A stretch of DNA of 64,000 nucleotides. It comes from Tepidiphilus succinatimandens. Lineage in GTDB: Bacteria; Pseudomonadota; Gammaproteobacteria; Burkholderiales; Rhodocyclaceae. The stretch lies in NCBI RefSeq assembly GCF_006503695.1, contig NZ_SBIK01000002.1, positions 62,001-126,000 on the forward strand. Direction: 5' to 3'. Shown here piece after piece: positions 39,796 through 53,652 of the stretch. The stretch's first letter is position 1. Each line of letters begins with the position of its first letter. The translations under genes and the position numbers were made by a program. The notes below the pieces were generated by a model that did not search any database, had not been told where the DNA came from, and was given only the letters and a program-made list of their open reading frames with translations.

Positions 39796-39799
<4 letters not shown>
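39143..39799 (-). CDS. lolA: Outer-membrane lipoprotein carrier protein LolA
   Basis: LolA ferries lipoproteins across the periplasm from LolCDE to LolB. The 218-residue protein has a signal peptide ([15 protein letters not shown], cleavage near AIAQ). The LolA pattern follows: [20 protein letters not shown] and [16 protein letters not shown]. The start is a GTG at 39799 that overlaps the ftsK stop as GTGA, with an AGAGG site. Confidence 0.94.
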
Positions 39800-43375
<3,576 letters not shown>

Positions 43376-43380
43376 ATCCC

Positions 43381-43995
43381 ATGGCCCGCCCTCGCCCGCC
43401 GGCCTGGGCGGCCCCCTTGGCTGCGCTCAAAAAAGGGAAGGCCGCCCCGCCCGGTGCCGCCCCCCGACAGGCACCCGCCGAAGAAGCAGACTGGCGCGCG
43501 GGCGTTCGTCCTCTCACATTCCCGCCGCGGGTGGAGCCCGAGCGCCCGCGCCCGGCGCCGGTGCCGCGACAAAAGCTCGCCGACGAACGCACCATCCTCG
43601 CCGAGGAGCTGCTCGCCCCGCTGGAACTCGAAGACTGGCTGGAAGCCGATGAGAGCACCCACTTCCTGCGCCCCGGCGTGCCGCGGCGCGTGCTCACCGA
43701 CCTGCGGCGCAGCCGCTGGGCGCTGCAAGGCGAAGTCGACCTGCATGGCCTCACGCGGCTCGAGGCGCGCGAGGCGCTCTCGGCCTACCTCACCCGCGCC
43801 CGGCGCCAGGGGCTGCGCTGTATCCGCGTCATCCACGGCAAGGGTCTGCGCTCGCCAGGCGGTTTCTCCGTGCTGCGCCACCTGTCGCGGCGCTGGCTTG
43901 CGCAGCGCGACGAGATCCTCGCCTTCTGCGAAGCCCCGCCCACGCGCGGCGGCAGTGGCGCGCTCATCGTGCTGCTGCGCGCGCCCCGCGAATGA
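43381..43995 (+). CDS. smrA: Smr-domain (MutS2 C-terminal type) nuclease
   Basis: The 204-residue protein has a Pro/Arg-rich N-terminal half and a C-terminal Smr domain. The signature VDLHG is at 119-123 and IHGKG at 151-155. Smr proteins nick or cleave nucleic acid; recent work on related proteins concerns cleavage of mRNA on collided ribosomes, but the substrate here is not determined by sequence. The symbol is by family. Confidence 0.85.
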   Translation: MARPRPPAWAAPLAALKKGKAAPPGAAPRQAPAEEADWRAGVRPLTFPPRVEPERPRPAPVPRQKLADERTILAEELLAPLELEDWLEADESTHFLRPGVPRRVLTDLRRSRWALQGEVDLHGLTRLEAREALSAYLTRARRQGLRCIRVIHGKGLRSPGGFSVLRHLSRRWLAQRDEILAFCEAPPTRGGSGALIVLLRAPRE

Positions 43996-44001
43996 CTCGG
44001 C

Positions 44002-45977
<1,976 letters not shown>

Positions 45978-45992
45978 CCTCTCTGCGCCGTT

Positions 45993-46526
45993 TTACTGGG
46001 CTGACGAGGCATTCTTCACGCCGGCGAGGATCTCCTGCTTGGCCTCCTCGACGCCCGCCCAGCCGAGCACCTTGACCCACTTGCCCGGCTCCAGATCTTT
46101 GTAGTGTTCGAAGAAATGCACGGTCTGTTTCAGCAGGAGCTCCGGAAGATCCTCGAGCGAGTGCACCTTGTCGTAGAGCGGCGTGAGCTTGGACACCGGA
46201 ACCGCCACCACCTTGGCATCGACTCCCGATTCGTCTTCCATCTTCAGCAGGCCCACCGGACGGCAGCGGATCACCACCCCCGGTTGCAGCGGAAACGGCG
46301 TGACCACGAGCACGTCGACCGGATCGCCGTCACCGGCCACCGTGTGCGGCACATAGCCGTAATTGAGCGGATAGCGCATCGTCGTACCCATGAAGCGATC
46401 GACGAAAATGGCGCCGCTATCCTTGTCTACCTCGAACTTGATCGGATCGGACTGTGCCGGGATCTCGATGATGACGTTGATGTCGTTGGGCACGTCCTTG
46501 CCGGCGGAAACGCGTTCGAAAGCCAT
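45993..46526 (-). CDS. ppa: Inorganic pyrophosphatase
   Basis: This soluble family I pyrophosphatase has 177 residues. It shows [20 protein letters not shown] (metal-binding acidic residues) and the late [28 protein letters not shown] start it at the ATG at 46526, which has a GGGAGGAG site. It heads a ppa-nadE-glnB unit; pyrophosphate is a product of the NadE reaction, so the linkage makes metabolic sense. Confidence 0.96.
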   Translation of the reverse strand: MAFERVSAGKDVPNDINVIIEIPAQSDPIKFEVDKDSGAIFVDRFMGTTMRYPLNYGYVPHTVAGDGDPVDVLVVTPFPLQPGVVIRCRPVGLLKMEDESGVDAKVVAVPVSKLTPLYDKVHSLEDLPELLLKQTVHFFEHYKDLEPGKWVKVLGWAGVEEAKQEILAGVKNASSAQ

Positions 46527-46545
46527 GAAAACTCCTCCCTCGTAC

Positions 46546-46595
46546 AAAAAAATCGCAGCCGGCGGCGTGCGCCGGCCCTGTCGAGGAGGATTATA
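46546..46595 (-). promoter_or_regulatory. -10 box and hairpin with T run upstream of ppa
   Basis: On the minus strand TATAAT (46595-46590) is followed by GCCGGCG/CGCCGGC (46576-46558) and, 5 bases on, seven T (46552-46546). The T run ends 20 bases before the ppa start. The hairpin can be read as the terminator of the upstream hemN unit or as an attenuator in the ppa leader. Confidence 0.5.
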
Positions 46596-46613
46596 TAACG
46601 GCAGCCTGCGGCT

Positions 46614-47315
46614 TCAGGGGTGGCAGACCACGCCCTGCCAGATCATGCCGCCCAGCTGCGGCGCGCGCCACAGGCCGAGAAGCCCGAAGGCGACCACCAA
46701 GAAGCCCGCGGCGCGGCGCACCCAAGGGTGTCCCGCCACGTTGCGAAAACGCCGCAACAGCAACCCGGCGGCGAGCAGATTGGGCAGCGTCCCAAGGCCG
46801 AAGGCGAACATCACCCCGGCACCGCGCACCCCGTCGCCCGCCAGCAGCGCCGTCGCAAGCACGCTATAGACGAGCCCACAGGGCAGGAACCCCCACAGTA
46901 GACCGAGCGGAAACGCCTGCGCCACCGAGCGCACCGGCAGGAAACGGCGCGTGAGCGGCTGGATCCGCTGCCAGAGTCGGTGGCCGGCGCGCTCGAATGG
47001 CGCGAGCCAGCGCGTCTGGCCGAGGAAATAGAGCCCCATGGCCACCAGCATGAGGTTGGCGAGCACGTAGAGCGTGAGCTGCACCGGCAGCACCCCTTCG
47101 AGCATCCCGCCGATCGCCCCCAGCCAGCCCAACAGCGCCCCCAGCAGGGTATAGGTGGTGATGCGTCCGAGGTTGTAGGCCAGATGCAGCGGCCACTTCG
47201 CCCCCTGCGCCGTCTGCAGCGACAGCGCGCCGACGATGCCGCCGCACATGCCGAGGCAATGCACCCCGCCCAGGAGCCCGATGAGGAAGACCGCGAGGAA
47301 ACCGCTCCAGGCCAC
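46614..47315 (-). CDS. UreH_2/CcdA-like (sulfite exporter TauE/SafE-annotated) membrane protein
   Basis: The 233-residue protein has about six helices in two halves. It carries the paired motifs GGVHCLGMCGGIVGAL near residue 16-31 and GLLWGFLPCGLVYSVL near 140. Conserved Cys and His in such positions suggest thiol-redox or metal handling, as in CcdA/DsbD relatives; sulfite export is only a database-type label. It follows hemN by 9 bases and lies close to the cco genes, so a role in cbb3 oxidase or cytochrome c assembly is a reasonable inference. Confidence 0.75.
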   Translation of the reverse strand: MAWSGFLAVFLIGLLGGVHCLGMCGGIVGALSLQTAQGAKWPLHLAYNLGRITTYTLLGALLGWLGAIGGMLEGVLPVQLTLYVLANLMLVAMGLYFLGQTRWLAPFERAGHRLWQRIQPLTRRFLPVRSVAQAFPLGLLWGFLPCGLVYSVLATALLAGDGVRGAGVMFAFGLGTLPNLLAAGLLLRRFRNVAGHPWVRRAAGFLVVAFGLLGLWRAPQLGGMIWQGVVCHP

Positions 47316-47324
47316 GTCGCCGCC

Positions 47325-48728
47325 TCAGATCACGCGCGAATAGCGGGCGCGTTCGCGGTCGTGGCGCAGGTAGCGGTCGAACACCATGGCGATCGCCCGC
47401 ACCAGCAGCCGCCCCGGCGGCAGTACCGTGATCCAGCGATCTCCGATCTCCACCAACCCCGCCTCGGCCATGCGCGCCAGGTCGTTCAGCTCCGGCGCGA
47501 AATAACGGCGGAAGTCGATGAGATGCGCGATCTCGATCGATTCGATCGACAGCTCGAAATGGCACATCAACGCCTGGATGATGGAACGGCGCAGCACGTC
47601 GTCGGCGGTCAGTTCCACCCCGCGCAGCACCGGCAGCTCACCGCGCTCGAGCGCGTCGTAGTAGTCTTCCTCGGTCTTGTGATTCTGCGCGTAGATCGCC
47701 CCCAGCTTGCTGATGGAGGAGGTGCCGAAAGCGATCATGTCGCACTCGGCCTGGGTCGAATAGCCCTGAAAATTGCGGTGCAGGCGCCCCTGCTGCTGGG
47801 CGATCGTCAGCTCGTCGTCGGGCTTGGCGAAGTGATCCATGCCGATATAGACGTAGCCGGCATCGACCAGACGCTCGATGGCGTACTTCATGATGCCGAG
47901 CTTGTCGGCCGCCGTGGGCAGGGCCGCCTCCTCGATGCGCCGCTGCGGCTTGAAGAGCCGCGGCAGGTGGGCATAGCTGTAGAGCGAGAGGCGATCGGGC
48001 GAGAGTTCGATCACCCGTTCGAGGGTAGCGGCGAACCGCTCCACCGTCTGGTGCGGCAAACCATAGATGAGATCCATGCTCACCGACTTGAAGCCATTGT
48101 CGCGCGCCGCTTCCAGCACCGCCGCCGTCTCGTCGAAACTCTGGATGCGATTGACCGCGGCCTGCACCAGCGGGTCGAAGTCCTGCACCCCGATGCTCAT
48201 GCGGTTGAATCCGAGCTCGGCGAGCAAGGCCACCTGCGCCGCATCCACCTTGCGCGGGTCGACCTCGATGGAGAATTCCCCATGCTCGGCGAGCTGGAAA
48301 TGCGCCCGGATCGCCGCCATCAACCGGCGCATCTCGTCTTCGGCCAGGAAAGTGGGCGTGCCGCCGCCCAGGTGCAGCTGGGTAACCTCACGGCCGCCAG
48401 CCAGATGCCCATCGACGAGCTCGATCTCGCGCTCGAGGAAATCGAGGTAGCGCGCGCTGCGGGAATGATCCTTGGTGATGATCTTGTTGCAGGCGCAATA
48501 GTAACAGATCGTATTGCAGAAGGGGATGTGCACGTATAATGACAGCGGCCGGTTGAGCCCCCCCACCTCGCGGCTGCCAAGCCAGCGGGCATACTGGGCC
48601 GGCCCGAAGGCTTCGACGAAGCGATCGGCCGTGGGGTAAGAGGTATAACGCGGCCCGCTGATGTCGAAACGACGGATCAGCTCCGGGTCGACGACGAGAC
48701 GATGGGTTTCCTGCATCGCGGTGCTCAT
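47325..48728 (-). CDS. hemN: Oxygen-independent coproporphyrinogen III oxidase
   Basis: HemN is the radical SAM enzyme that decarboxylates coproporphyrinogen III without oxygen. The 467-residue protein has C71, C75, C78 and C80 in IPFCNTICYYCACNK, typical of true HemN rather than HemW, plus LHLGGGTPTFL and EVDPRK. I start it at the ATG at 48728; the binding site is weak. An FNR box lies about 40 bases before the predicted transcription start. Confidence 0.95.
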   Translation of the reverse strand: MSTAMQETHRLVVDPELIRRFDISGPRYTSYPTADRFVEAFGPAQYARWLGSREVGGLNRPLSLYVHIPFCNTICYYCACNKIITKDHSRSARYLDFLEREIELVDGHLAGGREVTQLHLGGGTPTFLAEDEMRRLMAAIRAHFQLAEHGEFSIEVDPRKVDAAQVALLAELGFNRMSIGVQDFDPLVQAAVNRIQSFDETAAVLEAARDNGFKSVSMDLIYGLPHQTVERFAATLERVIELSPDRLSLYSYAHLPRLFKPQRRIEEAALPTAADKLGIMKYAIERLVDAGYVYIGMDHFAKPDDELTIAQQQGRLHRNFQGYSTQAECDMIAFGTSSISKLGAIYAQNHKTEEDYYDALERGELPVLRGVELTADDVLRRSIIQALMCHFELSIESIEIAHLIDFRRYFAPELNDLARMAEAGLVEIGDRWITVLPPGRLLVRAIAMVFDRYLRHDRERARYSRVI

Positions 48729-48778
48729 GAACGCCTGCGGCAACCTCCATAATATGGCACGAATCGGCCAACGATGAG

Positions 48779-48792
48779 TTGACCGCCATCAA
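48779..48792. promoter_or_regulatory. FNR box between hemN and fnr
   Basis: TTGACCGCCATCAA on the plus strand matches the FNR consensus TTGAT-N4-ATCAA with one change. Toward hemN it is followed, after 22-24 bases, by a CATATTAT -10 region, close to class II activator spacing. Toward fnr it is 33 bases from the start codon, where it could mediate autoregulation. Confidence 0.8.
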
Positions 48793-48825
48793 CGAAAACG
48801 TTTCCTTTCCCCCCAGAGAAGCACA

Positions 48826-49563
48826 ATGGACCTCCAACTTCCGCCCACCTTGCGCCAATTGCGCGTGGCCTGCTCCCAGTGCAACCTCATGGAACTGTGC
48901 CTGCCGGTCGGGCTGAGCGAAGAAGACGTGGCCCGCATCGAGGAACTCATCGGCACCCGGCGCAAGCTCAAACGCCATCAAGCGCTCTACGAAGTGCGCA
49001 GCCCCTTCCAAGCACTCTACGCCATCCGCGCCGGCTCGTTCAAGACCACCATCGTGCTTGAGGACGGGCGGGAACAGGTCACCGGATTCCAGATGACCGG
49101 CGAGCTCCTGGGGCTGGACGGCATCAGCACGGGGCTGCACGTCGTCAGCGCCATCGCGCTCGAAGACAGCGAGGTGTGCGTGATCGAATACGCCCGCCTC
49201 GAAGCGCTCGCACGCGAAATCCACGGACTTCAAGCGCAATTTCACAAGGTGCTCTCGCGCGAGATCGTGCGCGAACAAAGTGTCATGATGCTGCTCGGCA
49301 CCATGCGCGCCGAAGAGCGGCTTGCCGCATTCCTGCTCAACCTCGCCCAACGCTTCGCCGCCCGTGGATTCTCCGGCACGGAATTCCGGCTGCGGATGAC
49401 GCGCGAAGAAATCGGCTCCTACCTCGGGCTCAAGCTCGAGACGGTCTCCCGCACCCTGTCGCACTTCCAGGAAGAAGGGCTCATCGAGGTGCAGCACAAG
49501 AACATCCGGCTGCGCGACCGGGAGCGCCTGCGTGGTCTCATCCAGGCGCCCCTGTCTCACTAA
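48826..49563 (+). CDS. fnr: FNR-type oxygen-sensing transcription regulator
   Basis: This CRP/FNR-family regulator uses a [4Fe-4S] cluster to sense oxygen. The 245-residue protein has C16, C19, C25 and C118, with the same spacing as the four ligands of E. coli FNR. A cyclic-nucleotide-like beta roll and dimer helix (about 130-160) follow. The HTH has LGLKLETVSRTLSHFQEEGL, with the E--SR residues that read TTGAT-type half sites. It is divergent from hemN. Confidence 0.96.
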   Translation: MDLQLPPTLRQLRVACSQCNLMELCLPVGLSEEDVARIEELIGTRRKLKRHQALYEVRSPFQALYAIRAGSFKTTIVLEDGREQVTGFQMTGELLGLDGISTGLHVVSAIALEDSEVCVIEYARLEALAREIHGLQAQFHKVLSREIVREQSVMMLLGTMRAEERLAAFLLNLAQRFAARGFSGTEFRLRMTREEIGSYLGLKLETVSRTLSHFQEEGLIEVQHKNIRLRDRERLRGLIQAPLSH

Positions 49564-49581
49564 ACACGAACCGGCGCGCCG

Positions 49582-51348
49582 TCAGCGCTCGAGGACGTAG
49601 CTTCCCGGCGCCTTTCCGAGTGAAGGCACGCTCGCCGGGTCCTTCGGCGCCACCAGTTCGCCCGCCTGCGGTCTGAGCCAGGCGACCCAATCGTCCCACC
49701 AGCTGTTGGGATGCTCGGGTGCCGACTTGAGCCAGGAATCGGCTCGCGGCACCGGATCGCCGACGTCGCTCACCCAGTACTTGCGCTTTGGTGGATCTTT
49801 CGGCGGGTTGACGATACCCAGGATGTGACCCGAGCTCGACAGCACATAGCGCCGCGGCCCGCGCACGTGCCGCAGCAGCTTGAAAGTCTGCTGCCAGGGG
49901 GCAATGTGATCGTCTTCGGTGCCCACGGCATAGACCGGTTGCACGATCTGGCGCAGATCCACGGGAACGCCCGCCAGGGTCAGCGCATCGGGCTGGATGA
50001 GGCGGTTGTTGAGATAGAACTCGCGCAGATACCAGCAGTGCATCTTCGCCGGCATGCGCGTCGGATCCATGTTCCAGTAGAGCACGTCGAAAGGCGCCGG
50101 CTCCTCGCCGTAGAGCCAGCCGTGCACGACGTAGCGCCAGATGAGACTGTTGGAGCGTAACAAGCGAAACGCCTCAGCCATGTCCTCGCCGCGCAGATAA
50201 CCGTCGAGCTGCATCTTGCGGCAGAGAAAATCGACCGTGGCCGGATCGATGAAGACCTCGATGTCGCCCGGGGCGGAGAAATCGACGAGGGTCGTGAAGA
50301 AGGTTGCATCCGCCACGGGGCATGCGTCTGCCCCCGCCTTGCGGTTCATCACCGCGAGGTAGCTCGCCAAGGCCGTACCGCCGATGCAATAGCCCACGGC
50401 ATTGACCTTGTCGGCGCCGGTGATCGAACGTGCCGTCTCGACGAGCACGTCCACCCCCTGCATGAGATAGTCGTCGAAGGTCGTGTTGGCCATCTCGCGC
50501 GTGGGGTTCTTCCAGCTGATGATAAAGACTTCGAACCCTTGGTCGCACAGATACTTCACCAGGCTCTTGTCGGGAGTGAGATCGAGCACATAGAACTTGT
50601 TGATCCACGGCGGCACGATCACCACCGGACGGCGATGCACCTGCGGCCGGGTCGGCGCATAGCGGATGATCTCCACCAGCCCATTGCGGTGCACCACATC
50701 CCCCGGCGTCGTGGCGAGGTTCACCCCGACGTGGAAGTCGTCCGGCCGCGTCATCCGCACCTGCCCGGCCGCCAGATCGGCGAAAAAGTTCTTGAACCCT
50801 TCGAAGAGGCTCAACCCCCACGTCTTGGCGGCAAGCTCGCGCGCCTTGGGGTTGGTCCAAAAGAAATTGGTCGGTGCAAGCGCATTGACGAATTCCCCCG
50901 TCCAGAAAACGGCGCGGCGCCGTTCGCGCTCGTCGATCGCGGGGGTTTGGCGCACCATCTCGACCAGGGACTGCCCCCAACCGAGATAGCCCTGCTGCAG
51001 GGTCGACCACCAGACCGATTCGGTCCATACGGGATGGTCCCAACGGATGTCATAAGGCTCGGGAACGAAAGGCGGCTCGGCCGGCTGACCCGAGAGGCGC
51101 TGCGCGACATAGCGCATCAGCGCGACGTTGCGCTTGCCGAGCTCGATCTCCTTCGACCACAGCGCCACCGGATGCAAGGCCCAAAGCACCTGCGCGTGCA
51201 GAATGGGGGCGATGTTGCCCAAGGGATCGAAACTGCCCTCCATGGCGCGATGCACGATCTCCGCCACCTGTTCGGGCGTCTCCTCGATGCGCCGTTCCAC
51301 TTCCTCGCGCGGCTCCTGCCGCGGATTGCGTGCCCTACTTCTCGCCAT
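49582..51348 (-). CDS. phaC: Poly(3-hydroxyalkanoate) synthase, class I
   Basis: PhaC polymerises (R)-3-hydroxyacyl-CoA into storage granules. The 588-residue protein has the lipase-like box with the catalytic Cys in NAVGYCIGGTALA (around residue 315-320). The conserved PPWINKFYVLDLTP and the catalytic His in SSSGHILGIVNPP are also present. Length fits class I. The ATG at 51348 has GAGGAGG and lies inside the end of the upstream metallo-hydrolase gene (14-base overlap). Confidence 0.95.
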   Translation of the reverse strand: MARSRARNPRQEPREEVERRIEETPEQVAEIVHRAMEGSFDPLGNIAPILHAQVLWALHPVALWSKEIELGKRNVALMRYVAQRLSGQPAEPPFVPEPYDIRWDHPVWTESVWWSTLQQGYLGWGQSLVEMVRQTPAIDERERRRAVFWTGEFVNALAPTNFFWTNPKARELAAKTWGLSLFEGFKNFFADLAAGQVRMTRPDDFHVGVNLATTPGDVVHRNGLVEIIRYAPTRPQVHRRPVVIVPPWINKFYVLDLTPDKSLVKYLCDQGFEVFIISWKNPTREMANTTFDDYLMQGVDVLVETARSITGADKVNAVGYCIGGTALASYLAVMNRKAGADACPVADATFFTTLVDFSAPGDIEVFIDPATVDFLCRKMQLDGYLRGEDMAEAFRLLRSNSLIWRYVVHGWLYGEEPAPFDVLYWNMDPTRMPAKMHCWYLREFYLNNRLIQPDALTLAGVPVDLRQIVQPVYAVGTEDDHIAPWQQTFKLLRHVRGPRRYVLSSSGHILGIVNPPKDPPKRKYWVSDVGDPVPRADSWLKSAPEHPNSWWDDWVAWLRPQAGELVAPKDPASVPSLGKAPGSYVLER

Positions 51349-52888
51349 GACGACCTCCTCGTTGCCAAGAATCCTGCCACGTCTGACCGCGAGCCGGGAT
51401 CTCGACGCTGGACCAACCGAGCTCGCTGCGGATCGTATGGGCAAAGGACTGCGACTGCCCCGATTCGCCGTGCGTGACGAAACACTGCTGCGGCGGGCGC
51501 CGGAAACCGCGCAACCAGCCGAGCAAACCTTGCCGGTCTGCATGCGCAGACATGCTGCCTATCGTATGCAGACTGGCGCGCACCGCGATCCGTTCCCCGA
51601 AGATCGTCACCTGCTGCGCCCCATCGACGAGCCGCCGCCCCAAGGTGCCTGCCGCCTGGAAGCCGGCAATGACGATGGCGCATTCCGGCCGGGGTAGATT
51701 GTATTTTAGGTGATATTTGATGCGACCGGCCTCGCACATGCCACTGGCTGAAACAATCACCAGCCCTGAGCGCACGCCGTTGAGCGCCATCGACTCCTCC
51801 ACGCTTGCCGTGAATCGCAGACGGAAACGGTCGCGGTTACGCTGCATCCAGGAAAAAAGCTCTCGGCTGGGTTCATCCCACAGCTCGAGGTGACGCGCCG
51901 AGATCTCGCTCGCCTCGGTGGCCATGGGCGAGTCGACCACCACGTTGAGAGAATTCAAGCGGCCGCGGCGTACCAGATCGGCGAGCAGCAGGATCATCTC
52001 TTGGGTGCGACCGACGGCAAAGGCCGGGATCACGACGTTGCCCCGCGGCAGCGTCTGGCGCAGCACCGTCTCCAGCTCGGCGACCGACTCGTCCCATGGG
52101 CGATGTTCCCGATCGCCGTAAGTCGATTCGACCCAGACGACGTCGGCTTCAGGAATCAGCGCTGGATCGCGCACCAAGGGCCTCCCCGGCATGCCCAGAT
52201 CCCCGCTGAACACCCAGCGGCGCAGCGCCCCGTCGCCGCGCTCGAGCTCCAGCTCGAGGATGGCCGAACCCAGGATGTGCCCGGCGTCATGAAACCTGGC
52301 CCGCACACCCGCCACCACGGGAAACCAGCGCCCATAATCGTGTCGCTGCAGCCAGCGCAGGCTCTCCTGTGCCTGCGCCACCGTGTAGAGCGGCGCATCG
52401 GAGACCATCAGACGGCGGCGGGTACGATGCGACTGTTTCGAGAGCCACTCCCATTCCTTTTCCTGGATGTGGGCGCTGTCGAGCAGCATCACCCGCAACA
52501 AATCGGCGGTCGCCTCCGTCACATGGATCGGCGCCCTTGCGCCCAAGGCCACCAGACGCGGCAGCAAACCGGAATGATCCAGATGCGCATGGGTGACGAT
52601 CACCGCCTGCAGCGCCCAAGGATCGAACGCGAAGGCTTCCAGGTTCTTGCGCGTCGCCTCGCGCCCTCCCTGGAACATGCCGCACTCGACGAGAAACTCG
52701 CCGCCAGGCGCCGCCACGTGGTAACACGACCCCGTGACCTCTTGCACTCCCCCGAGGAAACGCACCTCGGGAAAGAGAGGAAGGTGCCGGCGCAAAAAAT
52801 GGGGCGGCTCGCGACGGCGCCCTTTTCCTGCACCGTGTCCTTCATGGTTTTCGGCATCATTTCCCGGTCGTCGCCCTTTCTTCGTCAT
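51335..52888 (-). CDS. MBL-fold beta-CASP RNA-processing-type hydrolase
   Basis: The 517-residue protein has an N-terminal basic tail (about 1-45), then a metallo-beta-lactamase core with VTHAHLDHSGLLPRL, FHDAGHILGSAI and FSGDLG. The beta-CASP part follows (VVIPAFAVGRTQEMILLL; SASGMCEAGRIKYHL), then a C-terminal SMSAHADRQGLLGWL and VTHGE. Relatives are CPSF73-like ribonucleases. The ATG has GAGGTG upstream. It is divergent from usp and overlaps phaC. Confidence 0.9.
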   Translation of the reverse strand: MTKKGRRPGNDAENHEGHGAGKGRRREPPHFLRRHLPLFPEVRFLGGVQEVTGSCYHVAAPGGEFLVECGMFQGGREATRKNLEAFAFDPWALQAVIVTHAHLDHSGLLPRLVALGARAPIHVTEATADLLRVMLLDSAHIQEKEWEWLSKQSHRTRRRLMVSDAPLYTVAQAQESLRWLQRHDYGRWFPVVAGVRARFHDAGHILGSAILELELERGDGALRRWVFSGDLGMPGRPLVRDPALIPEADVVWVESTYGDREHRPWDESVAELETVLRQTLPRGNVVIPAFAVGRTQEMILLLADLVRRGRLNSLNVVVDSPMATEASEISARHLELWDEPSRELFSWMQRNRDRFRLRFTASVEESMALNGVRSGLVIVSASGMCEAGRIKYHLKYNLPRPECAIVIAGFQAAGTLGRRLVDGAQQVTIFGERIAVRASLHTIGSMSAHADRQGLLGWLRGFRRPPQQCFVTHGESGQSQSFAHTIRSELGWSSVEIPARGQTWQDSWQRGGRHGEK

Positions 52889-52889
52889 C

Positions 52890-52917
52890 TTGCACCTCGG
52901 CCGAGCGTGGTTATAAT
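52890..52917 (+). promoter_or_regulatory. sigma70-type promoter for the universal stress protein gene
   Basis: TTGCAC (52890-52895), a 16-base spacer and TATAAT (52912-52917) lie 34 bases before the start codon. The -35 abuts the start codon of the divergent metallo-hydrolase gene. Confidence 0.7.
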
Positions 52918-52951
52918 GGGTCGATGTTAACCTACTCGAGGAGGGAGCACG

Positions 52952-53395
52952 ATGTTCAAACACATTCTGGTGCCGACGGACGGCTCGGATCTGTCGCGCA
53001 GCGCCTCTGAGCGCGCCGTCGCCTTTGCCAAAAGCATTGGCGCGAAAATCACCTTTTTCTACGCCCAACCGGATTTTCCGCTGCCGGTCTACGGCGAAGG
53101 CGCCCTGATCGACCCCACCACGCCGGATCAATTCCGCCGCGCGGCCAAGGAAGAAGCCGACCGGATCCTCGCCGAAGCCAAGGCGATGGCGGAAAAGGAA
53201 AACGTGCCGTGCGACACCGACACGGTGGTGAGCGACACGCCGTGGGAGGCGATCATCGACTGCGCCCAGCGCCACGGCTGCGACCTCATCTTCATGGCCT
53301 CACACGGCCGACGCGGTCTGGCGGGCCTCCTGCTCGGCAGCGAGACGCAAAAAGTGCTTACCCACAGCAAGCTGCCGGTGCTCGTCTACCGCTGA
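52952..53395 (+). CDS. Universal stress protein (UspA family)
   Basis: The 147-residue single Usp domain has ILVPTDGSDLS at the N-terminus and the ATP-binding pattern ASHGRRGLAGLLLGSE near 118-132. It ends in KLPVLVYR. A GAGGAGGGAG site precedes the ATG. Such proteins are often induced in low oxygen or stasis. Its own sigma70 promoter is visible, but no FNR box. Confidence 0.93.
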   Translation: MFKHILVPTDGSDLSRSASERAVAFAKSIGAKITFFYAQPDFPLPVYGEGALIDPTTPDQFRRAAKEEADRILAEAKAMAEKENVPCDTDTVVSDTPWEAIIDCAQRHGCDLIFMASHGRRGLAGLLLGSETQKVLTHSKLPVLVYR

Positions 53396-53416
53396 GCCCC
53401 TTTGCCCGCTGTACTC

Positions 53417-53443
53417 AAAAAAGGCCGCACGATGCGGCCTTTT
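53417..53443. terminator. Bidirectional Rho-independent terminator
   Basis: AAAGGCCGCA-CGA-TGCGGCCTTT with A-rich and T-rich flanks forms a hairpin readable on both strands. It separates usp from the convergent DUF3149-like gene. Confidence 0.85.
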
Positions 53444-53454
53444 CTCGTTTCGCG

Positions 53455-53637
53455 TTACGACAAACGGTGCTTCTGTTGCCCCGAAGAGGCGGCGGTGCTG
53501 CCACTTTTTTCCTCTTCCTGGATCTGCTGCTTGACGTAGCGGTAGATGTAAAACGCCATCACGATGATGAAGGCGATGGTGAAGAGGCTCAGCAAGCCAA
53601 TCCCCGAAGAAAACAATTCACGCAGTGCATCCGACAT
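53455..53637 (-). CDS. Small membrane protein, DUF3149-like
   Basis: The 60-residue protein has one transmembrane helix (about 13-35, GLLSLFTIAFIIVMAFYIYR) and a charged tail. The opening SDALRELFSSGIGLLSL resembles DUF3149 proteins. It is the last gene of the ccoG-ccoH group, 15 bases after ccoH, which suggests a role with the cbb3 oxidase. No function is known to me. Confidence 0.65.
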   Translation of the reverse strand: MSDALRELFSSGIGLLSLFTIAFIIVMAFYIYRYVKQQIQEEEKSGSTAASSGQQKHRLS

Positions 53638-53652
53638 GGCACGTCCCTCCTT

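Noticed and set aside
51700-51730. AT-rich patch inside the beta-CASP gene
   Set aside because: Explained by a Lys/Tyr/His/Ile-rich coding stretch (IKYHLKYNLP); not a promoter I can support.
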